A stretch of DNA of 5,227 bases from an uncultured Alistipes sp. GTDB taxonomy: Bacteria; Bacteroidota; Bacteroidia; Bacteroidales; Rikenellaceae. The notes below the pieces were generated by a model, which was not told where the DNA came from, searched no databases, and was given only the letters and a program-made list of their open reading frames with translations. The stretch is from assembly GCA_900769745.1 (NCBI GenBank), contig CAAGHX010000260.1, forward strand, positions 1-5,227, written 5' to 3'. This document shows, piece by piece, positions 1 to 5,227 of the stretch; position 1 is the first letter of the stretch, and each line of letters opens with the position of its first letter. The translations under genes and the position numbers were made by a program.

Positions 1-1
1 C

Positions 2-2704
2 GATATTTCGGCTGGACTTGCCTACTCGGTGGTTAAAAACTGCCTGTACAAGGTATTGAAATTGAAAGATGCCTCGGTACTCGGAAAACATATTGTGGTA
101 CAGGGCGGCACGATGCGAAACGATGCTGTAGTGCGAGCGTTGGAACAGCTCACCGACGCCGAGGTCTCACGATGCGATTGTCCCGAATTGATGGGTGCTT
201 TTGGTTGTGCGCTCTACGCTGCGGAGCATAGTGGCAGGACAATTACGCTCGATGACATGTTGGCAATGGCGACCTACACCACACGCTCTATTACCTGCCG
301 AGGTTGTGAGAATTGCTGTCAGGTGCAACAATATAACTTCGGCAGTGGTCGTCGATACTATTCGGGCAACCGTTGCGAAAAGCATTTCAACAATAGCGGT
401 ACAACAAAATTTACAGGGCAGAATATGTACGAGGTGAAGAAGGAGTTGCTCTTTGCTCGTACTGCGGATATTTTGAATCCAAAGATGACTATCGGCATAC
501 CACGAGTGCTGAATATGTTTGAGGAGTATCCGTTTTGGCATACACTCTTCACCGAGTGTGGTATTGCTGTGCGCCTATCCGAACCTTCGGACTACGCTTG
601 CTACGAGCAGAGCGCACGAATGGTGATGTCGGACAATATCTGCTTCCCGGCAAAACTCGTACATAGCCACATCGACAACCTTGCGCAGCAGGGTGTGGAT
701 AGGATATTTATGCCCTTTGTCATCTATGAACAGGGCGGCAAGGGCGACCAAAACAGCTACAATTGCCCGATTGTTACCGCCTATTCGGCTGTGGTCAAGA
801 GCGGAGAGCAGACAGCAACGCCGATTGACACGCCCGTTATCAGTTTCAAGGATGGCAATCTGCTATATAAACAGTGTGGGGACTACCTCCGCTCACTGGG
901 TATATCCCAAGGTGCAATTATGGATGCTTATCTCAAAGCCGAGGAGGAGCAGGCAAAATATCATCGTACCATTGCCAAACACAACAAAAGGGCGTTGGAC
1001 GTTGCCGTGCGACATGGCGATCTGTCCATAGTCCTGGCGGGACGACCATATCACGCAGACCCGCTCATCCAGCACAAGGTGTCGAATATGCTTGCGGAGA
1101 TGGGTATCAATGTGCTTACCGAGGATATTGTGCGAAGCGAAGAGGTCGATATAAAGGATACCCACTTCCTTGCACAGTGGTCGTATCCCAATCGCATAAT
1201 GCGTGCGGCAAAGTGGTGTGCGGAACAGGGCGACGATGTGCAGTTTGTGCAGATGACATCGTTCGGTTGTGGTCCCGATGCCTTCATTGTCGATGAGATG
1301 CGAGATTTATTGCTGCGCCACAATCGAGCATATACATTGCTCAAGCTCGACGATATAAACAATGTCGGGTCGATGAAGTTGCGCGTGCGCTCGCTTGTCG
1401 AGAGTCTTAAAATGAGAAATGAGCATAGCTGGGAGCGCGCCAAGAGGGAGTTTATAACCACACCTGCCTACGATGAGAGGTACCGACATCGCAAAATCAT
1501 TATCCCATTCTTCACCTCGTTTATCTCTCCACTGCTTCCTGCCCTTATGCGTGTGGCGGGCTACGATGTGGAGTCTCTGCCGATAAGCAACGATGTATCG
1601 GCGGAGTGGGGTTTGAAATATGCAAACAACGAGGTATGCTATCCTGCTACGCTTATCATTGGCGACATCATAAAGGCTTTCAAGGAAGGAAGATACAACC
1701 CATCGGAAGTTGCAGTGGGGATCACCCAAACGGGCGGTCAATGCCGAGCATCGAACTATCTGCCGATGCTCAAAAAGGCACTTGTCGATGCAGGTTATAC
1801 GGATACCCCCGTTATCTCGCTCACCTTTGGCGATAACCTCTATAACGACCAATCTGCATTCAAGATCGATTGGGTAAAAATGTTACCAATTGCCCTGCGT
1901 GCCGTATTGTATAGCGATTGTATAAACAAGATGTATCACGCTGCTGTAGTACGCGAGAAAGAGGCAGGGATGGCGAACGACCTACGAGTTGTATATCTGC
2001 AAATGGGGGCAGAGTTAATCGAAAAGGGAAAGAGCAAAGAACTGTACCAATACCTTGAAATAGCTACGAAGGAGTTTAATTCCATCTGCAACGACATAGA
2101 GCGACCAAAGGTCGGGGTTGTGGGCGAGATATACCTGAAGTTCAACTCGTTTGCACAACGAAATATCGTCGATTGGCTTGTAGAACAGCATATAGAGGTT
2201 GTTCCATCTGTGCTGACCGACTTTTTTACCCAAGCTTTTGTCAATCGCAAGGTAAAGGTGGCGGCACATATAGAGAAACACCGGTTTTCGGATTGGTTAT
2301 TGGCAGTGGGCTATTGCATAGTCAGCTCCCATATAAAGCGAGTAAACAAGATTTGCTCGTCATTCCGATATTTTATACCTTTTGGCGACATATTCCATGA
2401 GGCTCGCCTTGCAGAGAGGGTTATCACGCTCAATGCCCAATTTGGAGAGGGCTGGCTCTTGCCCGCAGAGATACTGTCATACGCCGAAAGCGGAGTTAAT
2501 AACGTTATCAGCCTGCAACCATTTGGTTGCATTGCCAATCATATAGTTTCCAAAGGAATAGAAAAAAGGTTAAAAGCACTCTATCCTGCAATAAATTTAT
2601 TATCTTTGGACTTCGATAGCGGAGTTAGCGATGTGAATATCAAGAATCGACTGCTGTTATTTATCGACAAACTAAAGGAGGAGAAGAAGAAGAATGGAGA
2701 ATAA
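2..2704 (+). CDS. Fused acyl-CoA dehydratase activase (BcrA/HgdC ATPase end + DUF2229 + HgdB-like domain), 5' truncated
   Basis: The reading frame is open from the first complete codon at position 2, so the gene starts outside the window; the GTG at 29 is internal, because the codons before it (DISAGLAYS) already read as ATPase-domain sequence. Of 900 visible residues, about 1-85 are the end of a BcrA/BadF/HgdC ASKHA-type ATPase, with the nucleotide-binding GGTMRND at 35-41 and PELMGAFGCAL near 62-71. A cysteine cluster follows (C99, C102, C105, C106, then GNRC ending at C125). DUF2229 begins near 160 (TIGIPRVLNMFEEYPFW). Further conserved-looking segments are NICFPAK (C214), AGRPYH (346-351), FGCGPDAF (421-428), EVCYPA (C546) and GGQC (578-581). 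The last 200 residues resemble HgdB-type dehydratase subunits (VGEIY, EGWLLPAE, QPFGC at 839-843). Family knowledge: such proteins use ATP to drive low-potential electron transfer through Fe-S clusters in the cytoplasm of anaerobes. The substrate is unknown. The fused forms I know of run to about 1400 residues or more, so roughly a third is missing here. It is first in an operon with the TetR gene. Confidence 0.9.
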   Translation, partial: DISAGLAYSVVKNCLYKVLKLKDASVLGKHIVVQGGTMRNDAVVRALEQLTDAEVSRCDCPELMGAFGCALYAAEHSGRTITLDDMLAMATYTTRSITCRGCENCCQVQQYNFGSGRRYYSGNRCEKHFNNSGTTKFTGQNMYEVKKELLFARTADILNPKMTIGIPRVLNMFEEYPFWHTLFTECGIAVRLSEPSDYACYEQSARMVMSDNICFPAKLVHSHIDNLAQQGVDRIFMPFVIYEQGGKGDQNSYNCPIVTAYSAVVKSGEQTATPIDTPVISFKDGNLLYKQCGDYLRSLGISQGAIMDAYLKAEEEQAKYHRTIAKHNKRALDVAVRHGDLSIVLAGRPYHADPLIQHKVSNMLAEMGINVLTEDIVRSEEVDIKDTHFLAQWSYPNRIMRAAKWCAEQGDDVQFVQMTSFGCGPDAFIVDEMRDLLLRHNRAYTLLKLDDINNVGSMKLRVRSLVESLKMRNEHSWERAKREFITTPAYDERYRHRKIIIPFFTSFISPLLPALMRVAGYDVESLPISNDVSAEWGLKYANNEVCYPATLIIGDIIKAFKEGRYNPSEVAVGITQTGGQCRASNYLPMLKKALVDAGYTDTPVISLTFGDNLYNDQSAFKIDWVKMLPIALRAVLYSDCINKMYHAAVVREKEAGMANDLRVVYLQMGAELIEKGKSKELYQYLEIATKEFNSICNDIERPKVGVVGEIYLKFNSFAQRNIVDWLVEQHIEVVPSVLTDFFTQAFVNRKVKVAAHIEKHRFSDWLLAVGYCIVSSHIKRVNKICSSFRYFIPFGDIFHEARLAERVITLNAQFGEGWLLPAEILSYAESGVNNVISLQPFGCIANHIVSKGIEKRLKALYPAINLLSLDFDSGVSDVNIKNRLLLFIDKLKEEKKKNGE
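2675..2681 (+). promoter_or_regulatory. Ribosome binding site for the TetR gene
   Basis: AAGGAGG lies 12 bases before the ATG at 2694, inside the final codons of the activase gene. It is a near-perfect Shine-Dalgarno match, which is notable because Bacteroidota genes often lack one. It supports ATG 2694 as the start and re-initiation on the same transcript. Confidence 0.7.
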
Positions 2705-3290
2705 GATTATAGATGCCGCTCGTGCAGTATTTATCGAGAGGGGCTATGCCGAAACAAGTATGAGCGAGATAGCTGCACGTGTAGGTATCAACCGACCTAC
2801 ACTGCACTACTATTTTCGCACCAAAGACAAAATGTTTCAAGCAGTATTCGGGAATATCGTCTCTTCTGTTGTTCCAAAGGTGTTGGATGCTATGATGCAC
2901 AGAGAGGAATCTATTGCCGGGCGAATAGGTGGCATTATAGATGCCTACTTTGCGCTGTTTTTGGATAATCCACAATTGCCTATGTTTATGTTGCGTGAGG
3001 CAAATCGAGATTCCGAACTGCTGATTCAAACAGTGCAGAAACTCAATGTAGTAGATACGGTTCGCAATGCCCTCGTCTCGTTGCAGGAGGAGATGAACGA
3101 GGGTAAATTGAACAAAGTGCCTTTGCAATTTATCTTCTACAACTTCTATAGTTTGATAGCCATTCCATTCCTCTCGAAGGATATTGCTACAAAAGTTTTT
3201 GGGAATAACGAAGAGCAATTCAAAACAATGCTCTCCGATTGGAAACAGAACATCATCGCCCAAATGCAAAATCTCTTGGAGGTTAAATAG
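2694..3290 (+). CDS. TetR/AcrR-family transcriptional regulator
   Basis: This 198-residue protein has the usual TetR length. The N-terminal helix-turn-helix occupies roughly residues 5-50: an opening helix (IIDAARAVFIERGY), then TSMSEIAARVGI and the recognition-helix region RPTLHYYF followed by KDKMF, all typical of the family. The remainder (about 55-198) is a helical ligand-binding and dimerisation domain with no specific match that I recognise, so the inducer cannot be named. The ATG at 2694 overlaps the end of the activase gene by 11 bases and has a strong Shine-Dalgarno at 2675-2681, so the two genes are probably translationally coupled. The stop at 3288-3290 is 3 bases before the phosphoesterase start. 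By analogy with other TetR proteins encoded in the operon they control, it likely represses its own transcript and is released by a small molecule, plausibly an acyl-CoA or fatty acid. That last part is inference; the operator would lie upstream of the window. Confidence 0.92.
   Translation: MENKIIDAARAVFIERGYAETSMSEIAARVGINRPTLHYYFRTKDKMFQAVFGNIVSSVVPKVLDAMMHREESIAGRIGGIIDAYFALFLDNPQLPMFMLREANRDSELLIQTVQKLNVVDTVRNALVSLQEEMNEGKLNKVPLQFIFYNFYSLIAIPFLSKDIATKVFGNNEEQFKTMLSDWKQNIIAQMQNLLEVK
3278..3282 (+). promoter_or_regulatory. Ribosome binding site for the metallophosphoesterase gene
   Basis: GGAGG sits within the last codons of the TetR gene, with 11 bases between it and the ATG at 3294. It favours 3294 over the in-frame ATG at 3312 and indicates co-translation with the TetR gene. 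Confidence 0.6.
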
Positions 3291-3293
3291 ACT

Positions 3294-4304
3294 ATGACAA
3301 TAGGTAAAGTTATGATACTATTTTGCGTGGCAATGAGTATCATTCTCACTTTGCTACCACATCTGATATGGCTTCTTGGCTGGTGCGGAGGCAGAGTTTT
3401 CGGATACACCATCTCCTACGCCCCGTTTGGCCGCTCGGCTGTGGTCATTGTTGCCGTTTTCTTAGCACTAATGGCATACGGCTATTTTATTGGTCGTTGG
3501 CGACTCACTGTTACTGAAATGGAGTATACCCACAATGATATTCCCACAGCATTTGACGGATTTAGGATTGCGCACATCTCCGACCTCCATCTCTCGACAT
3601 TTGATGATAAGCCCCAACAACTCGAACGCTTTGTACGGGCTGTCAACTCGCTCAACCCCGACATCATCTGTTTTACGGGCGACCTTGTAACAGTCGGCAA
3701 AGAGGAGGCAGAGCCATATAAGAAAATTCTACTCAACTTGCAGGTAAAATATGGAGTTGTGTCGGTCTTGGGTAATCACGATTTTCTGCTCTACAATCAA
3801 AGTTTAGTCAACGAAGAGCAACGCTACAAAGCCGTTGAAGAACTCGCCACCTTCCAAAGCCAAACCCTCAGCTGGAAATTGCTACGAAATGAGCATTACG
3901 AGGTTGTTACCGAAGATGGTTCGAAGATTACCTTTATCGGCGTGGATAATAAGAACTGCACCAATCAAGGCTTTCAAACAATTGACAAGGGCGATTTGGA
4001 TAAGGCGATGGACGGTGTAGAAGGCTTTACGATACTACTCTCCCACGACCCGACGCATTGGAGATACGAGGTATTACCCCGGACCGATATCCCTTTGACC
4101 TTGTCTGGGCATACTCATAAAGCACAGGTGGAGATATTTGGCTGGACCCCAGCCAGACTTATGTTCAAGGAGGTGGGCGGTATGTATCGAGAAGTAGACC
4201 AAAGTCTGTATGTGAATGCAGGCTTGGGGTGTACTGCTCCGTTTCGCATAGGAGCTCGTCCCGAAATTACGCTATTGACATTAAAAGGGACTGTTAAAAA
4301 TTAA
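3294..4304 (+). CDS. Membrane-anchored calcineurin-like metallophosphoesterase
   Basis: This 336-residue protein has two predicted N-terminal membrane segments, about residues 5-30 and 48-66, followed by a calcineurin-like phosphoesterase domain from about 88 to 330. All the metal-binding motifs are visible in order: DLH (D97, H99), GD (D130), GNHD (N161, H162), a histidine in LLSHD (H251) and GHTH (H273, H275). The catalytic site therefore appears intact and should bind two metal ions. The arrangement resembles YkuE-like and LpxG-like membrane phosphoesterases; relatives act on phospholipid, UDP-diacylglucosamine or nucleotide phosphates, but the substrate cannot be read from the sequence. 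Whether the catalytic domain faces the cytoplasm depends on there being an even number of membrane segments, as seen here. The start at 3294 is supported by GGAGG at 3278-3282 and lies 3 bases after the TetR stop, making this the last gene of the operon. No clear terminator follows it. Confidence 0.92.
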   Translation: MTIGKVMILFCVAMSIILTLLPHLIWLLGWCGGRVFGYTISYAPFGRSAVVIVAVFLALMAYGYFIGRWRLTVTEMEYTHNDIPTAFDGFRIAHISDLHLSTFDDKPQQLERFVRAVNSLNPDIICFTGDLVTVGKEEAEPYKKILLNLQVKYGVVSVLGNHDFLLYNQSLVNEEQRYKAVEELATFQSQTLSWKLLRNEHYEVVTEDGSKITFIGVDNKNCTNQGFQTIDKGDLDKAMDGVEGFTILLSHDPTHWRYEVLPRTDIPLTLSGHTHKAQVEIFGWTPARLMFKEVGGMYREVDQSLYVNAGLGCTAPFRIGARPEITLLTLKGTVKN

Positions 4305-4446
4305 AACACAAACCTTAAATCAAAAAAACTGGATATAGCAAAATTATTCAAGAGTCATTTATCTATCATATTTTAGGGGCAGCCCGCACTGCTCCGCACG
4401 ACCAAAAACATTAAATTCCCCAGCAATCAAGTGGCCGCCATTGCTG
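4305..4446. other. Convergent intergenic region with an abrupt composition change
   Basis: This 142-bp gap separates the phosphoesterase gene from the convergent small gene. The left part, up to about 4375, is strongly AT-rich and holds no recognisable stem-loop, so no terminator for the plus-strand operon is evident. From 4376 the sequence becomes GC-rich, with GGGCAGCCC at 4377-4385, a six-base direct repeat CCGCAC at 4384-4389 and 4394-4399, and an inverted repeat at 4421-4446. I see no convincing gene, tRNA or promoter in it. Confidence 0.5.
4421..4446. repeat. Seven-base inverted repeat directly after the small gene's stop
   Basis: CAGCAAT at 4421-4427 pairs perfectly with ATTGCTG at 4440-4446 across a 12-base GC-rich loop. 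It begins right after the TAA of the minus-strand gene. It could be a weak terminator for that gene, although the nearest T run (TTTTT in minus orientation, at 4403-4407) is 13 bases further on. It could also be a structural hairpin from a mobile element. Confidence 0.35.
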
Positions 4447-4848
4447 TTAGAGTTTCATTCCTATGCTTTTTCTCGGCTGAATAGGTTGTCGGAATGGCTG
4501 TCGGAGTTTGTCGTATTGCTCGTTAAACCATTGTCCGATGGGTATTCGATTTGCAGTTAAGGTCAGGCGCTTGTTGTTATCTCGCAAAATCTGTAACGGG
4601 GTATTTTCAGTAGCAAACCATCGGTTATGCTCTAAGGAGAATAGTCGCCCTGTAAAGTTCAGCACCTTGCCCTTGATCAGTTCTGCAAACTCCATAGCCG
4701 AGAGCCCGATTTGCTTGGCAAGGCGTTCCAATCTTAGGAGGTGGGCAAACTCGGGATACCAACGATGAGCAGTATTAATTATCGAATTGAGGATGTTGGC
4801 CTCCTCCTTATGCTCTGCCTCCTTTGCTTCGCAAGCCTTGCCCTGCAT
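4447..4848 (-). CDS. Small protein of unknown function, possibly mobile-element-derived
   Basis: I do not recognise this family with confidence. From the ATG at 4848 it encodes 133 residues. A GTG at 4860 would add four residues (start MNKK), but it directly abuts an in-frame TGA, and the A-rich AATAAAAAG before the ATG is the more usual Bacteroidota leader. The N-terminus is charged (EAKEAEHKEE), followed by an amphipathic stretch with a WYPEF motif, then LSAMEFAELIKGKVLNF, a segment resembling a 'FTGRLFSLEHNRWF' fold, then PIGQWFNEQYDKLRQ and a basic, proline- and glutamine-rich tail ending GMKL. There are no membrane segments or signal peptide. The wording vaguely recalls accessory proteins of Bacteroides mobilizable elements, but that is a memory-level impression. 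The aromatic-rich, patterned sequence argues for a real gene. It lies behind the clpC terminator with only about 37 bases of leader, so expression is uncertain. Confidence 0.55.
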   Translation of the reverse strand: MQGKACEAKEAEHKEEANILNSIINTAHRWYPEFAHLLRLERLAKQIGLSAMEFAELIKGKVLNFTGRLFSLEHNRWFATENTPLQILRDNNKRLTLTANRIPIGQWFNEQYDKLRQPFRQPIQPRKSIGMKL

Positions 4849-4885
4849 CTTTTTATTCACTCATTATTTAATCACATCATAGCAT

Positions 4886-4920
4886 AAAATTAATGAGCGA
4901 CAATGTCGCTCATTAATTTT
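4886..4920 (-). terminator. Perfect 17-bp inverted repeat, likely terminator of clpC (possibly bidirectional)
   Basis: The arm AAAATTAATGAGCGACA (4886-4902) is the exact reverse complement of 4904-4920, with a single A between them. In RNA this gives a long hairpin with a GC core (GAGCGAC) flanked by A and T runs, so either transcript would end in a U-rich tail. On the minus strand it starts within the clpC stop codon (TAA, 4921-4919). On the plus strand it is followed by ATTTTC, so it could also block read-through towards clpC from the plus-strand operon. Confidence 0.75.
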
Positions 4921-5227
4921 ATTTTCTTACTTCAAACTTCAGTTTTTCTTCTTCGGCCGTTACATATATAGTGTCTCCCGGCTGCAGTTTGCCGTCCAGG
5001 AGCAGGCCGGATATCTCATCCTCGACATAGTTCTGCAATGCGCGTTTCAACGGGCGTGCACCATATTGTATGTCATAGCCTTTGTCGGCAAGGAAATTCT
5101 TTGCTTCGTTTGTCAGTTCTATGGTGTATCCAAGTTCTGTTACGCGTTTTACAATCTGTTGTAATTCCAAATCGACGATATTGATGATGGCGTTCTTGTC
5201 GAGCTGGTCGAAATTGATGATTTCGTC
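4919..5227 (-). CDS. clpC: ATP-dependent Clp protease ATP-binding subunit, C-terminal end (ClpC type), 5' truncated
   Basis: The last 102 codons of a Clp/Hsp100 ATPase are visible, and the frame is open to the right edge. The visible part starts at DEIINFDQLDK, the end of the second AAA+ module, and contains the small D2 domain with the sensor-2 motif GARPLKR (encoded at 5042-5062), in which the arginine contacts the bound nucleotide, followed by a beta-rich tail (LQPGDTIYV). ClpC-type proteins unfold substrates and feed them to the ClpP protease in the cytoplasm. ClpC is preferred to ClpB because the tail wording (DKGYDIQYGARPLKRALQNY, GDTIYV) matches what I know of Bacteroidales ClpC better than the ClpB ending. 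ClpB is the alternative, since the ClpP-binding loop and middle domain lie outside the window. The stop overlaps the terminator hairpin. The gene appears complete at its 3' end. Confidence 0.88.
   Translation of the reverse strand, partial: DEIINFDQLDKNAIINIVDLELQQIVKRVTELGYTIELTNEAKNFLADKGYDIQYGARPLKRALQNYVEDEISGLLLDGKLQPGDTIYVTAEEEKLKFEVRK

Noticed and set aside
29..31. GTG at 29 as the true start of the activase
   Set aside because: The frame is open to the window edge and the preceding residues already fit the ATPase domain, so the gene simply begins upstream.
1307..1852. A 181-residue minus-strand open frame inside the activase gene
   Set aside because: It lies wholly within conserved activase coding sequence and has no recognisable domain or leader.
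2661..3269. A 202-residue minus-strand open frame opposite the TetR gene
   Set aside because: The plus-strand TetR protein has a clear helix-turn-helix and fits the operon spacing; the antisense translation resembles no protein and is a shadow.
4139..4155. TGGCTGG-ACC-CCAGCCA hairpin inside the phosphoesterase gene
   Set aside because: It is a short 7-bp stem in the middle of coding sequence for a conserved region, with no T run; it is most likely chance.
4376..4446. Short open stretches past the small gene's stop that could be a frameshifted continuation
   Set aside because: Every minus-strand frame here is interrupted within a few dozen codons and none gives recognisable protein sequence.
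4870..4910. Bacteroidota-type promoter (TTTG plus TAnnTTTG) for the small minus-strand gene
   Set aside because: The best pair in minus orientation is ATTG and TATGATGT with about the right spacing, but both boxes carry mismatches and the first falls in the terminator stem, so it is not listed as a feature.

Overview
The window looks like chromosomal DNA from a member of the Bacteroidales, probably a gut commensal. The reasons are family-level: a very long fused acyl-CoA dehydratase activase of the kind found in anaerobes, a Clp ATPase tail whose wording fits Bacteroidales ClpC, moderate GC content and A-rich leaders. The genus cannot be fixed from this sequence alone.

Layout. Positions 2-4304 hold a tight plus-strand operon of three genes. 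The first is the C-terminal 900 residues of a giant HgdC/HgdB-like protein (2-hydroxyacyl-CoA dehydratase activator fused to DUF2229 and a dehydratase-subunit-like region); its start lies outside the window. The second is a TetR-family repressor that overlaps it by 11 bases. The third is a membrane-anchored calcineurin-like metallophosphoesterase that starts 3 bases after the TetR stop. Both downstream genes have clear Shine-Dalgarno sequences inside or at the end of the preceding gene, so co-translation is likely. No promoter for this operon is visible here.

Positions 4305-4446 are non-coding. An AT-rich left half changes abruptly at about 4376 into a GC-rich right half with short direct and inverted repeats. 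A small minus-strand gene of unknown function follows (4447-4848, or from 4860). It may be a remnant or passenger of a mobilizable element. A perfect 17-bp inverted repeat (4886-4920) then acts as the likely terminator of the minus-strand gene clpC, whose last 102 codons run off the right edge.

How the genes may work together. The activase family uses ATP hydrolysis and an iron-sulfur cluster to push low-potential electrons into a partner or fused double-cubane or dehydratase-like domain. A TetR regulator in the same transcript suggests that the system is autoregulated by a small molecule, possibly an acyl-CoA or fatty acid. The phosphoesterase could act on a lipid or nucleotide phosphate at the membrane. 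The physiological substrate of the three-gene unit is not evident and is the most interesting open question in the window.
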